Part shown: in pieces, positions 8,401 to 16,474 of the stretch
How the letters are laid out: each line of letters begins with the position of its first letter
Position numbering within the stretch: position 1 is the first letter of the stretch
NCBI RefSeq assembly: GCF_001311925.1
Contig: NZ_BBCG01000022.1
Span: 1-53,273 of the forward strand
From: Cellulosilyticum ruminicola JCM 14822
GTDB taxonomy: Bacteria; Bacillota; Clostridia; Lachnospirales; Cellulosilyticaceae
Direction of reading: 5' to 3'
Length of the DNA stretch: 53,273 nt
The notes under the pieces: generated by a model
What the model was told of the DNA's origin: nothing
Databases searched by the model: none
What the model saw: the letters and a program-made list of their open reading frames with translations, nothing else
Program-made: the position numbers and the translations under genes

Positions 8401-8535
8401 GGTGCTGAAACAATGCAGCCTATGGGAGTTGTAGTAGCTGGTGGTTTAACAATCAGTACACTCGTTACATTAGTTTTAATTCCTACAATCTACTTAATAT
8501 TTGAAAGACGTGGGGATTTAAAAGCTCAAAAATAA
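5497..8535 (+). CDS. RND-family (AcrB/HAE1-type) efflux pump
   Basis: At 1012 aa this is a full-length RND transporter. The N-terminal helix ends in the LKMPVNLMPDIDMP region. The TM4 signature GLMLGVGMVVDNSIVVIENI carries one aspartate with Asn in place of the second Asp of AcrB, a variant seen in many HAE1 pumps. A second helix bundle repeats the pattern (GVILLVGIVVNNGIVLIDY) with two large extracytoplasmic domains between. It is expected to export drugs, detergents or lipids with proton influx. It lies between the adaptor and a TolC-like gene, downstream of marR. No frameshift is seen over 3 kb. Confidence 0.95.
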   Translation: MNLTKVSVKRPLTMIMVFCIIVVFGTLGYLKMPVNLMPDIDMPVATIMTTWSGAGPSDIEEQVTDVIAESVSAIGGVDTVISISTESMSAVMMQFDFGTEMSEIMSTIRDKVDSVQSRLPDDAKRPTISQVDINAAAIGTLVLTSKLDSNSTMTYAEDTVQARLEQISGVTSADIRGGQVYKVTVDVDPTLLTRYGVTMDTVATVLSSANMTYPFGTLSEGQDQFTIRSFEELTSVDEIETLQIVTNTGKTINLSEVAKVTYDVAKSESLYRYNGESSLLIDINKQQSSNTVQLMKKVYKVIDELNEQNPEYQLVLSYDESDYINESMNSVWSTLFLSAGIAFLVILVFLRSFKASFIVALAIPLSIIGAIAAMYFSGQTLNLISVSGLMLGVGMVVDNSIVVIENIFKKREENIDLETASIIGTTSVSGAIIASTLTTVAVFLPMIFTDGMIRMMFTSLSLSIIYSLLFSVFVAITLVPAIFNKMKVGGSGISKPSFIFSKFQNAYERLLRLALNHRFITILLAIVLLASSFGLVGQIGTDLMPSADKGVMTVSIELPKGLDVQSSDYYIAMAEEKLLDIKEITSMTTSFTKEVSLMGNPNTATIALKLTSKKEREEGIKQIADRVRDILATVPDCTISISIDDSMMMSSSGFSVEVSGPDLDVLETISIDVANALKPIESFLDVTTSIADTSEEIRLHIDQKRATEWGVSVASVNSLVRMALEGSDVTTARIDSSTVDVHLQLKDGTVNGLDDLERLTVKSSKTGQEIPLSAFTTFEKHIAAKTLRKTDGQYIVTVSATLADGVDSGTAQKLANEAIAKLTLPRDYEVGQGAQTEMMMESFQSLALALVMAILLVYMVMVAQFESFKKPFIIMFSLPFGFVGVVVSLLAFGCSLSIPSFIGVILLVGIVVNNGIVLIDYIEQLRKETDMSLMECIAKGAASRLRPVLMTTLTTVLAMLPMALGIGEGAETMQPMGVVVAGGLTISTLVTLVLIPTIYLIFERRGDLKAQK

Positions 8536-8609
8536 TCTATACTATAAACAAAAATAACTTAGGTAATATATTCTCCATATGTATTGCTTAAATCTAATCG
8601 AGGTGACTT

Positions 8610-9716
8610 ATGAAACTCCTAACTAAATTAATAACTGCAATCAGTTTAAGTACATTAGTATGTACGCCTTTATTCGCAAGTACAAATATTACTATAACGC
8701 CAGCTCCTAACACTTCTGTTGCCACTAGTGTTGCTACTATAGATGAAACAACTGGATTACCTATCTTAACTTTAGAAGAATCTATTAAAGGTGCACTTTC
8801 TAAAAACAATAGCTTAGCTCTTAATTCACAACAACATACACTTCTCCAAGAACAAATGAATTCTATGGATGATATTGGAGCTTATAAATACCAACAAATT
8901 TATATCTCTTATAATCAAAACGTTCAACAACGTGAATTCTTAAAAGATAAAGTTACTGCAGATATTACAAAACGCTATAATTCTATCATTTTAATTGGTG
9001 AAGAAATCAAAAACATTGAAGCTAATATTGCTCTAAAAAAAGAAGCAATTAAAGTTTTAGAAATACAAAAGAAAGCAGGAATGGCAATATCACTTCAAAT
9101 CGATGCAGCCAACCTAGAGCTCAAAAATTTAGAAGCTAATAAACTAGCTAAAGAAGAAACACTTAAAAGTGAAAAAGAAGCCTTCTTAATGCTTACAAAT
9201 AAAGATTTAAATAAATATGCTTTAGAAAACAGCATAAGTTTCGAACCTTTTAGACTTGAAAATCCAAAAGCTTACTTCCAAACAAATGCAGACAAATATC
9301 TTAAGTATCAAAATGAATTAGCTGTTCTTCAAAGCGATAATATCTTTGAAAACTTCATAAACCCAGTGACAGGTTCAGCTTATGCTCCAACTTATGCAGA
9401 ATACTTAAGCGCAAAATACTCTGCAAGCTCTGCTACACTTAATGTAAAAGACAGCAAAGATACATTAGTGCAAAATCTATTATCAAGCTATGCTAGTCTT
9501 CTTAATATGGAAGAACAAATCAATACACTTGAATCACAAAAAGCTTTAATAGAAAAACAATTAGCCACTGCTGCTGTTCAACGTAAAGTTGGTATGATGA
9601 CTAAACTTGAGTATGAACAACAAGCCATTAAACTTGATGACCTGTCCTTCAACTTGGTTTCGCTTATAAATAGTTATAACTTATTGGTTCAAACTTTACA
9701 GAAACCTTGGAGCTAG
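8610..9716 (+). CDS. TolC-like outer membrane efflux family protein
   Basis: This 368-aa protein has a Sec signal peptide (ending near LFAS) and a long helical body with the repeated heptad-like pattern of TolC proteins. The duplicated helix pairs are visible as LPILTLEESIKGALSKNN near the start and RKVGMMTKLEYEQQAIKLDDL near the end. It is shorter than Gram-negative TolC (about 430-490 aa). In a presumed single-membrane organism it cannot form a classical outer-membrane channel and may act at the wall or simply stabilise the adaptor. It lies 74 nt behind the pump gene and ends the operon before a strong terminator. Confidence 0.8.
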   Translation: MKLLTKLITAISLSTLVCTPLFASTNITITPAPNTSVATSVATIDETTGLPILTLEESIKGALSKNNSLALNSQQHTLLQEQMNSMDDIGAYKYQQIYISYNQNVQQREFLKDKVTADITKRYNSIILIGEEIKNIEANIALKKEAIKVLEIQKKAGMAISLQIDAANLELKNLEANKLAKEETLKSEKEAFLMLTNKDLNKYALENSISFEPFRLENPKAYFQTNADKYLKYQNELAVLQSDNIFENFINPVTGSAYAPTYAEYLSAKYSASSATLNVKDSKDTLVQNLLSSYASLLNMEEQINTLESQKALIEKQLATAAVQRKVGMMTKLEYEQQAIKLDDLSFNLVSLINSYNLLVQTLQKPWS

Positions 9717-9771
9717 TCGGTATATAAGGTGAAAGTGCTATCACTCACTTTTTCAAAACATTACTTATATA

Positions 9772-9812
9772 AAAAAGGAAGGTTTACAACACTTTTGTAA
9801 ATCTTCCTTTTT
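9772..9812. terminator. Terminator after the efflux operon
   Basis: Arms 9772-9789 and 9795-9812 pair over 18 bp with one G-U, and T's follow. It ends the plus-strand operon and probably also stops transcripts of the convergent EIIA gene. Confidence 0.8.
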
Positions 9813-9943
9813 CTCTTTATCTAAAGAATCCGCTACTCCTCTAAGTATGCTTTTCGGCCCCTTGTAATACTTTTTAAAATAAATGAATTTTTTATTATTT
9901 TATATACCTACTAAGTTAGTAGTAAACAAGGTTTTTATAACTT

Positions 9944-10654
9944 TCAACATTTTTCTTCAATAGCAACAAGTCCTACTTCTCCTGCTTTGACATATCCTGT
10001 GTCTTTAACAATAACCTTTTCATAATCTTTAAGGTTGGTAAATACTACAGAAGTCACTACAGAGGGAATTTTAGTTTTAACCTTTGGTAAGTCTATAGTA
10101 AATAAGGCTTCTCCTATTTCTACGATTTGATCAACTTGTACATTACATATGAAACCTTCTCCTTTTAAAGTCGCCGCTTCTACACCAATGTGCACGAGAA
10201 CTTTTCTTTGAGCGGGTGTTTCAATGGTTAAGGCATGCCTTGTAGGGGCAATTTCCATAATTCGCCCTTTAACAGGTGAATTTATGTTACCTTCATTAGG
10301 TTCTACGGCGAAGCCTTCTCCTTTGAGCTGTTCTGCATAAATAGGATCTGGTACATCTGATAAGTACATAAGTGTTCCTGAAACAGGCATAGCAATGACT
10401 TCATCCGCTTCTCTCTCTTCTTCTTTTGGCCCTAATGGTGTAATGCCCTCAGCAACCTCATCTTTTTTAATAGGTTCTGTCATTACTCTTGTAACATGTT
10501 TATCCTCTATCTTACCACTTCTTATAACTTTATAAATAAATATAATAGCTATAATCGCTATAATTGCTATAAATACTATAGTAATCCAACTTGTAGACGA
10601 TACTATATCACTTGATGCCGCACCCATAACTATACTAGCACTTTTATTTAGCAT
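9944..10654 (-). CDS. Membrane-anchored PTS EIIA (glucose-type) domain protein
   Basis: This 236-aa protein starts with a single transmembrane segment (~23-41, rich in Ile/Ala) and a charged linker. A complete EIIA-Glc fold follows from about residue 86: MPVSGTLMYLSDVPDP, GEGFAVEPNEG, SPVKGRI, TRHALTI (His140) and VLVHIGVEA with the phosphorylatable His155. Normal EIIA-Glc is soluble or fused to EIIBC; here no EIIB or EIIC is nearby. It may phosphorylate or regulate a membrane partner encoded elsewhere, or sense PTS flux at the membrane. The start has an AAGGAG Shine-Dalgarno. It is convergent with the efflux operon. Confidence 0.85.
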   Translation of the reverse strand: MLNKSASIVMGAASSDIVSSTSWITIVFIAIIAIIAIIFIYKVIRSGKIEDKHVTRVMTEPIKKDEVAEGITPLGPKEEEREADEVIAMPVSGTLMYLSDVPDPIYAEQLKGEGFAVEPNEGNINSPVKGRIMEIAPTRHALTIETPAQRKVLVHIGVEAATLKGEGFICNVQVDQIVEIGEALFTIDLPKVKTKIPSVVTSVVFTNLKDYEKVIVKDTGYVKAGEVGLVAIEEKC

Positions 10655-10796
10655 CTCTTTTCTCCTTTCATACTTATATCCTAGTATTTTTTATTATCCT
10701 TACATATTTAAAATATTCTAATTTTCATTGTGCATCTTTTATTTTTAATATAAAATAATCTTAAGTTTATGCATTTTTTTTAGAAGGAGTCCTCAA

Positions 10797-11420
10797 ATGA
10801 AAAAATTTAAGACATTATTATTTAGCTTACTTATAGGAACATTTGCAATTTCTATAATAGGATGCAGTCAACCATCTTCTAATCTAGCTACTTCCACTGA
10901 AAACACTACTGCTAAAAATACATTGGCAAACCTTCAAAAACTTGAATTGCCTACAGATGTTAACTTAAAAACCTTTACGATTAAAAACGGTTTATATTCT
11001 ATAGATTTACCAGAAACCTGGGTCCAAGATACTGAAAACACGGATTTATTAATTGTAGATGATGCATCTGGACATTTAACTGCTATGGTAGATTACTATC
11101 CTATTTCTACTGTATCCAAAGAAATGCAAGGCAACAATCTAGATGCTTTCATTAAACTTTATGAAAAGAAAGGGATTCCAAAACTCCTTTCAATGGCAGA
11201 TGCTAGTGAACTTATTACACTAGAAACTGATAACCTTCTAGAGGCTAAAGCCTATGAATTAACTGTGAATGTGGATGAAAATACAACCAATAAAGCTTAC
11301 TTTGTTTATGCACAGACAAACGATTTCTTCTACTCTATTAGTATTAGTGGAGACGAATCAACTTATACAGAAAATATTGAAGCTCTTAAATATATTCCAC
11401 TTACCTTAAAAGAATATTAA
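10797..11420 (+). CDS. Putative lipoprotein with PsbP-like C-terminal region
   Basis: This 207-aa protein has a lipoprotein signal (lipobox IIGC, Cys22) followed by a Ser/Thr-rich linker. The mature part begins a segment YSIDLPETWVQ... that resembles PsbP/DcrB-like domains of bacterial lipoproteins (Y-x-I-x-x-P-x-x-W start and alternating strands). Function is unknown for these proteins; they are extracytoplasmic. It has a strong AGAAGGAG Shine-Dalgarno and its own terminator, so it is probably a single-gene unit. Confidence 0.75.
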   Translation: MKKFKTLLFSLLIGTFAISIIGCSQPSSNLATSTENTTAKNTLANLQKLELPTDVNLKTFTIKNGLYSIDLPETWVQDTENTDLLIVDDASGHLTAMVDYYPISTVSKEMQGNNLDAFIKLYEKKGIPKLLSMADASELITLETDNLLEAKAYELTVNVDENTTNKAYFVYAQTNDFFYSISISGDESTYTENIEALKYIPLTLKEY

Positions 11421-11430
11421 TAAATTCAAC

Positions 11431-11471
11431 AAAAAAGTATGGTAAAAATGACATTTTCACCATACTTTTTT
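11431..11471. terminator. Bidirectional terminator
   Basis: Arms 11431-11450 and 11452-11471 pair over 20 bp with one G-U wobble. It lies between the lipoprotein gene and the convergent YhgE/Pip gene, with A and T runs at the two ends. Confidence 0.85.
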
Positions 11472-11490
11472 AGTTTTATTATATTCATTT

Positions 11491-13287
11491 TTATCTATTC
11501 CATGATACAAATAAATCACTTTTTTGCAATAACTCATAGAACTTTTTGATATAAGGTGTTAAGTAGATTTTGCCTATAATCCCAAATACAATAGTATAAA
11601 TTGTAAATATTAAAAGTATAATTACACTCTTATAAAGATTTACTGATACAAAATCTACCTGCAGCTCTCTAAAACTTCCTACCACATAAATAAATGGCAT
11701 CACTGTATTAATTCTAAAAAATATATCTGGGATAATCTGCAATGGAAATACCCCACCTAATAAAAATAGCTGCAAAATAGATATAAAGTAAATACCCAAT
11801 TTACCTATATATCTAAAAACACTCACTGCCGTATAAATCATTACTGAGAAAGTAATGCTTCCCACAAGCCCTATTCCTAAAAATAAAAAAGGATGAGTAG
11901 TCCCTACATTAAATACTAACCTAACTACACATATCATTAGGAAGTCTTGTATAATGCCTAATACAATAAAGAATAATCCTTTAGAAATATACTCCTGAAT
12001 TAATATAAATTCTTCTTCCATTTGATTTTCTTTCTTACCGCTAGATAATTTACCTCTGAAATTAATAGATAGCAATGTTACAAGTATTACCTTACCAATC
12101 CACATAGCAACTCCTATATCAAATGGCGCTACAGTTATATTTTCATTAAATATATCTTCATTTTCAACTCTTTGAATAAACATTGGTGCCTCTAAATATT
12201 CACCCACTAACTCTGGATTATTTTTAAGGTTATAAATAAGCTTCTCAACATTATTACCCTGTGCTAAAAAGCCTAATTTAGATTCTGCACCATTTGTATG
12301 TTTTACTAGCTCTATAATAGCATCATATATTTGATCTACTATATTATAAAATCTTGCAGCTACTCGTCTTAATGTTTTTATATTATCTTGAAACTGTAGT
12401 CCTTCATCTTTAACATAGTCTAGGTTTTGTATTATATTTTCTAAAGTAACCGTTAATTTCTTATATCCTGCACCTAATTCATTTCCAGTTGTTCCTTCAT
12501 ATTCGTTTTCTAGTTCAATTGTATTATCTAGAAGTGATTGCAATTCCACTCGAAAACGCTCTATTTGCATTCTATCTATCTTAGAATTTATAATGCTATT
12601 ATCAACATTAGAAAGTAAAACTATTATTTCTCCTGATAATTCCTTATATTCTTCAAGTCGCTTTAAATATAAATTCTTGTTCTCATTCAATAGTAGCATT
12701 GCTTCAGCTACTTGTCTCAACTTTAAATTATTATCTTCTATGCCTTCTAGCTTAACATCTCCTATAACACTCTTTATCACCTTATTAGTTTCATTAATAA
12801 TACTTCGTTGAATACTTGCTTGCAAGCTAGCATTATTAACTGTGTTAAAAGTTGGTGCATAAATGTTTTCTTGAAAATTCATATCATATTGCACCTTAGG
12901 AAGTTCTTGCTGTGCTGTATCTAGTGTAGCAACTTTATTAGTAAAATCCTCTGGAATAATTATCTGTCCATAGTAACGTCCAATTAAGGTTTCCCTGAGT
13001 GCAGTTTCATAAGTAACTATCTGCCAGCTTATACCCTCAGCATTTTTAATATTTTCTACTATTTCCTGCCCTATATTTACTTCTATCCCATTAATAATGC
13101 CACCTTGATCTTTATTAACTAATGCCACTTTAATCTTCTCCAAATCACCCATTGGCTGTTGATTCGCTCCGATTATAAAACTTACAAATATAGTGGGCAA
13201 AATAAGTGTTAAAAGAATAAGAAGAAACACTCCTTCATTTACAAAAATACTTTTTAAATCATGCCTAAACATTTGCCGAATATTCAT
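11491..13287 (-). CDS. YhgE/Pip-type ABC-2-like membrane protein
   Basis: I place the start at the ATG 13285-13287 (MNIRQMFRHDL), about 598 aa, because AAGGTAGGT precedes it; an upstream GUG/ATG-rich extension to 13362 lacks a good ribosome site. The protein has one N-terminal transmembrane helix, then IKVALVNKDQGG..., the mark of the YhgE/Pip extracellular N domain. A long helical/coiled-coil extracytoplasmic part (~200-350) and five C-terminal transmembrane helices with an ABC-2 look follow. Relatives include phage-infection protein Pip and type VII secretion EsaA-like proteins. No ABC ATPase lies next to it. The preceding gene on the same strand is VanZ-like. Confidence 0.7.
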   Translation of the reverse strand: MNIRQMFRHDLKSIFVNEGVFLLILLTLILPTIFVSFIIGANQQPMGDLEKIKVALVNKDQGGIINGIEVNIGQEIVENIKNAEGISWQIVTYETALRETLIGRYYGQIIIPEDFTNKVATLDTAQQELPKVQYDMNFQENIYAPTFNTVNNASLQASIQRSIINETNKVIKSVIGDVKLEGIEDNNLKLRQVAEAMLLLNENKNLYLKRLEEYKELSGEIIVLLSNVDNSIINSKIDRMQIERFRVELQSLLDNTIELENEYEGTTGNELGAGYKKLTVTLENIIQNLDYVKDEGLQFQDNIKTLRRVAARFYNIVDQIYDAIIELVKHTNGAESKLGFLAQGNNVEKLIYNLKNNPELVGEYLEAPMFIQRVENEDIFNENITVAPFDIGVAMWIGKVILVTLLSINFRGKLSSGKKENQMEEEFILIQEYISKGLFFIVLGIIQDFLMICVVRLVFNVGTTHPFLFLGIGLVGSITFSVMIYTAVSVFRYIGKLGIYFISILQLFLLGGVFPLQIIPDIFFRINTVMPFIYVVGSFRELQVDFVSVNLYKSVIILLIFTIYTIVFGIIGKIYLTPYIKKFYELLQKSDLFVSWNR

Positions 13288-13367
13288 TATATTACCTACC
13301 TTATTTAACATCCATTGATTTATGATTTCCAAAAAAATAAGACTCATGCAATATATACACATGAGCC

Positions 13368-13928
13368 CTATTTTTTCTTAAACATATTATAAATTCTCTT
13401 CCAAATCCAATATCCTATAATTGTTCCTAATGTATTAAATATGACGTCATCTATATCAGTTACTCCCGTGCATAATACATACTGTAGTACTTCAATAGAT
13501 ATTGAAGTAATCATCCCTATTATCGTAACCTTCCAAAGGCTTCTTGTCTCTTTCCACAAAGTCGGTACCATAATCCCCAATGGCACAAACCATACACAGT
13601 TACCTACTACGTTATAAAAAAGATGCCACCAAATGCCTAAATGAAACCATTTTATCAAAACCTTCATTAGCTCTAGATTAACCCTCGTTTCGCGCATTAT
13701 CATACTCTCCATACTTAATCCAAGTCCAAATCTAATGGCTGTGATTTCATAAAGACTAATTATATACATTATAAAAAAATGTACACCTAGCTCTCTGCTC
13801 CAAGTTAAATGATATGTTCTCTTCTTCTTTTCTAAACGAATTACACGTAAAATAGCCACACCTATAAATACTGGTAAAGCCACCATAAGTGTTGTATACA
13901 TATATTGCATAATCATCTCAATTGACAT
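13368..13928 (-). CDS. VanZ-like family membrane protein
   Basis: This 186-aa protein has about five hydrophobic segments and the VanZ pattern in its second half: NVVGNCVWFVPLGIMVP..., then SISIEVLQYVLCTGVTDIDDVIFNTLGTIIGYWI (D-x-x-D-V-x-x-N-x-x-G). VanZ gives low-level teicoplanin resistance in enterococci; most chromosomal relatives have unknown envelope roles. It lies 80 nt upstream of the YhgE-like gene, probably in one transcript. A ribosome site (GGGGGTGCC) precedes the ATG at 13928. Confidence 0.85.
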   Translation of the reverse strand: MSIEMIMQYMYTTLMVALPVFIGVAILRVIRLEKKKRTYHLTWSRELGVHFFIMYIISLYEITAIRFGLGLSMESMIMRETRVNLELMKVLIKWFHLGIWWHLFYNVVGNCVWFVPLGIMVPTLWKETRSLWKVTIIGMITSISIEVLQYVLCTGVTDIDDVIFNTLGTIIGYWIWKRIYNMFKKK

Positions 13929-14173
13929 GATGGCACCCCCTTGATTTTATGTTCCAACAAATCTACTTTATTAATGATACCATGTTCTCTCTGTTATGCA
14001 ACTAAAACCATATTATTTTATAGTTAAGATTTAAACCAAAATAATTTATACCTATTTCTACTATTTATTTAAATTTTTACTTGTATATTCATTTTCTATA
14101 CATTATAATTACAAATTTGGACACAATTAAAAGGGGAATTATATTCCACCTTTATTCGAGAGTATTTTTAACA

Positions 14174-14388
14174 TTATCCACAACTAATAAAGTAACAAAA
14201 CAAACTTATCCACAGTATACACAGTTATTCCACAAGAATATGTGTATAACTTTTGTGTGCATTTATTTTATATTTTATAGGTTATTCACATTTTTAAACA
14301 ATTTTCGCAGAAGTTATCCATAGGCTGTGATTGTTAGTTTCTGTGTTTTCCACAGAAATCACAGAACTTATCCCAAGATTGTGTATAA
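14174..14388. other. Cluster of DnaA boxes (candidate origin element or DnaA-titration site)
   Basis: Within about 215 bp there are five exact TTATNCACA boxes: 14174-14182 and 14206-14214 (TTATCCACA), 14282-14290 (TTATTCACA) on the plus strand, 14241-14249 and 14380-14388 (TTATACACA) on the minus strand. One-mismatch copies lie at 14314-14322 and 14346-14354. The surroundings are strongly AT-rich. DnaA binding is therefore well supported. No dnaA, dnaN or rpmH gene is adjacent, and genes to the right mostly run leftwards, so a true oriC is not shown. Confidence 0.75.
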
Positions 14389-14404
14389 CTTTGAGGAAAA
14401 TCCC

Positions 14405-14452
14405 AAAATTTAAAAGCCATTTGCGAAAATCCACAGATGGCTTTTAAATTTT
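14405..14452. repeat. Perfect 16-bp stem-loop beside the DnaA boxes
   Basis: Arms 14405-14420 and 14437-14452 are exact reverse complements around a 16-nt loop that contains a CCACAG piece. It borders an AT-rich stretch (14460-14600) that could be an unwinding element. The remaining bases to 14740 show no gene. It may be a terminator or part of the DnaA-bound structure. Confidence 0.6.
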
Positions 14453-14756
14453 GTGAGTTATTCTCTTTTTATCTTTTTACATTTAATATCATTCCTTTTA
14501 AAAAATCTAAGTTTTTCCACCATTTTCTCTTATCTTTCTCTCTTTGCACTAATCTTCTCTATACCTTGAAATTCATGACATAATATTAAATATGTACATG
14601 TTGTATATTATGTAAGTACTTCTTAAAATATACCTCATTAATACCTTTTATTTTATTAAAATTTTTTCCTTATCTAGTAATTCTTAAAAATCAAGGGACT
14701 GTTACACTAGCATTGAATATTATATAGTAGGTAACTTATATTCAAGGAGGTTCCTT

Positions 14757-15794
14757 ATGTTACAAGTTCAATATGCTGCTTCTAATAGTAAAGGTATACT
14801 GGCATCTAACATTGGTTGGATTGATTTTGGTACCCTACTTTCCTTATCGCAACATTCCCCGACAGCAACTGTAACAAATGCTATTACAGGCGGCTATCTT
14901 ATTTCTTTTGATTTATGCTTATCTACTCAAGGGAATACCACTTCTCTTAATCAAATAAAATTCGAAGGGACTACCATTCCAACTTCTACAGCATCCCCTT
15001 TTGGAAATACTGCATATACAGGTATTCCAGGTCATGTGGCACTTTATATGACTAACGCCTCTGTAAATGGCGATGAACTCAACGTCACACTTGCACTTCG
15101 CAATATTACCGTTACAGATACTTATGGTGATATTATAAATGATTATTTCATCATTGCAGCTGATGCCGCCATTACAAGACAACACTCTAACTTCTCCCCT
15201 GAAGTTTGGTCAGTCACAACAGATGGCTCACCTTGGGAATTAGTTGAAGAAATACCCTCTTTAAGTGGCTTCACTTCTGGCACACCTAGTATCAGCGGTT
15301 TAAATACGCGTACTGTTACAGAAGTAGGTAACACCTCTTCCAGAGAAAGCACTTCTGCTGGTGTTTTTATTACCCAATCTCCTTGCCAAGTCACTGCAAA
15401 GACTACCATTGTAGATAGCAGGCAAGGCTTCGCTTTCGGCGTTATTATTCCCCAGTGCAAAAACTGTACACCATTAGCAGCTATGCGATCAAATCATATT
15501 AACTATATTAATCCAACTCACTATGTCACTTCCGTACTTCCACTTAAATCCTGTGATAAATTAACATCAATTGATTACAATGGTAAAAACCATTCTTTCA
15601 ATGGGACACCACTTTTAATCGCTGGCCAATTAGGTAATTATCTTTTCTTTGATAACTGCGTTTTATTTAGTGGTAGCTCTCGCACAGCCCGAATGAATTT
15701 CGATATCTTCCATCTTACCATTGCCCGTGGTAATGAGTGCATTCAAAAATTCATTGTCTTTTCTACTAAGCCTCGTAATAATCGTGATCACTAA
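14757..15794 (+). CDS. Hypothetical beta-rich protein, possibly CshA-like surface domain
   Basis: This 345-aa protein is rich in Thr, Ser, Asn and Ile in alternating patterns, suggesting a beta-sandwich. The opening SNIGWIDFGTLLSL and GGYLISFDLCLS resemble the start of CshA-type non-repeat adhesion domains (W-x-D-F then a Gly-Gly-Tyr strand). Two later Cys pairs (QCKNC; SCDK with DNC) could form disulfides. There is no signal peptide, so if it reaches the surface it does so by another route, such as a spore coat. A strong CAAGGAGG Shine-Dalgarno precedes the ATG and a terminator follows. Identification beyond beta-rich is tentative. Confidence 0.5.
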   Translation: MLQVQYAASNSKGILASNIGWIDFGTLLSLSQHSPTATVTNAITGGYLISFDLCLSTQGNTTSLNQIKFEGTTIPTSTASPFGNTAYTGIPGHVALYMTNASVNGDELNVTLALRNITVTDTYGDIINDYFIIAADAAITRQHSNFSPEVWSVTTDGSPWELVEEIPSLSGFTSGTPSISGLNTRTVTEVGNTSSRESTSAGVFITQSPCQVTAKTTIVDSRQGFAFGVIIPQCKNCTPLAAMRSNHINYINPTHYVTSVLPLKSCDKLTSIDYNGKNHSFNGTPLLIAGQLGNYLFFDNCVLFSGSSRTARMNFDIFHLTIARGNECIQKFIVFSTKPRNNRDH

Positions 15795-15821
15795 TTTTCC
15801 CCTTATGTTGACAAATTTAAA

Positions 15822-15853
15822 AAGCACAACCTCCTATTCTAGAAGTTGTGCTT
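15822..15853. terminator. Terminator between convergent genes
   Basis: AAGCACAAC at 15822-15830 pairs with GTTGTGCTT at 15845-15853, extended by weaker pairs, followed by ATTTTATT. It serves the plus-strand beta-rich gene and the minus-strand thioesterase. Confidence 0.7.
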
Positions 15854-15879
15854 ATTTTATTGTCTTTAAATACATCTTT

Positions 15880-16275
15880 TTAATTTAAATGCATACCTGT
15901 AATAGCTACTTGAGCAACTTTAGTCCCTAATTCATCTGTAATATGTATGGTATAAGATGAAGTACGTTTACCAGCTTTTTCACAATTCGTTTCAGCAATT
16001 AATACTCTGCCTTTTGCAGTATTTAAATATGTAATTTGACTTGTCATAGACACCGTTAAACGTCCCATACTATTAGACGCTACTGCAAAAGCAAAGTCAG
16101 CTAATGTAAATATAGCACCACCCATGACTGCATGGGCTGCATTCATATGTTTATCTTCTATTACAAGCTGGCATTTCGCATAGTTTTCTGCCACAGCTTC
16201 AATTGTAATTCCTGTTACTTCTGTAGCAAAACGGTCTGCACTGAACTGAACTCTTGCTCTTTCTAATAATTCCAT
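15880..16275 (-). CDS. PaaI-type hotdog thioesterase
   Basis: This 131-aa protein has the size and signature of single-domain hotdog thioesterases. The AHAVMGGAIFTLADFAFAVASN segment (residues ~47-68) carries the HxxxGGxxFxxAD catalytic helix of the PaaI/4HBT family, and the later KGRVLIAETNCEKAGKRTSSYTI matches the strand pair that follows. It should hydrolyse acyl- or aryl-CoA thioesters in the cytoplasm. The start at 16275 has an AGGAGG Shine-Dalgarno. It stands alone between convergent and divergent neighbours. Confidence 0.88.
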   Translation of the reverse strand: MELLERARVQFSADRFATEVTGITIEAVAENYAKCQLVIEDKHMNAAHAVMGGAIFTLADFAFAVASNSMGRLTVSMTSQITYLNTAKGRVLIAETNCEKAGKRTSSYTIHITDELGTKVAQVAITGMHLN

Positions 16276-16394
16276 ATCTCATAACCTCCTATTATATTTT
16301 TTTCCATTTTACTGCCCTATAACTTACATTTTTCATTGTACCATGGGGCAGTATTAAATATTATATTTTTTTATATAATTTTCAATTAATTGTA

Positions 16395-16423
16395 TTGTAA
16401 TCTTCTGTAAATTGCTATATACT
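16395..16423 (+). promoter_or_regulatory. Promoter of the comK-like pair
   Basis: TTGTAA (16395-16400), 17-bp spacer, TATACT (16418-16423). Start point predicted near 16430, so the palindrome at 16438-16449 falls about +8 to +20, where a bound repressor would block elongation or promoter escape. Confidence 0.7.
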
Positions 16424-16436
16424 TAGTTTATTAAAT

Positions 16437-16450
16437 CGAACACGTGTTCT
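16437..16450. promoter_or_regulatory. LexA/SOS-type box upstream of the comK-like genes
   Basis: CGAACACGTGTTCT contains the perfect 12-bp palindrome GAACACGTGTTC (16438-16449). It matches the Gram-positive LexA box CGAACRNRYGTTYC at all positions but the last. It is the only convincing GAAC-N4-GTTC site I noticed in the window and it sits directly after the promoter. Confidence 0.65.
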
Positions 16451-16474
16451 ATTTTGTTATAAGGAGATGATATT

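Noticed and set aside
14081-14323. Open frame across the DnaA boxes
   Set aside because: The region is explained by repeated DnaA boxes; composition is noncoding and no ribosome site is present.
14174-14452. Calling this the chromosome origin outright
   Set aside because: dnaA/dnaN are absent, and genes to the right mostly point towards the site, which does not fit a bidirectional origin.
16311-16352. ACTGCCC/GGGCAGT inverted repeat upstream of the thioesterase
   Set aside because: Only 7 bp with a 27-nt gap; could be chance in this intergenic region.
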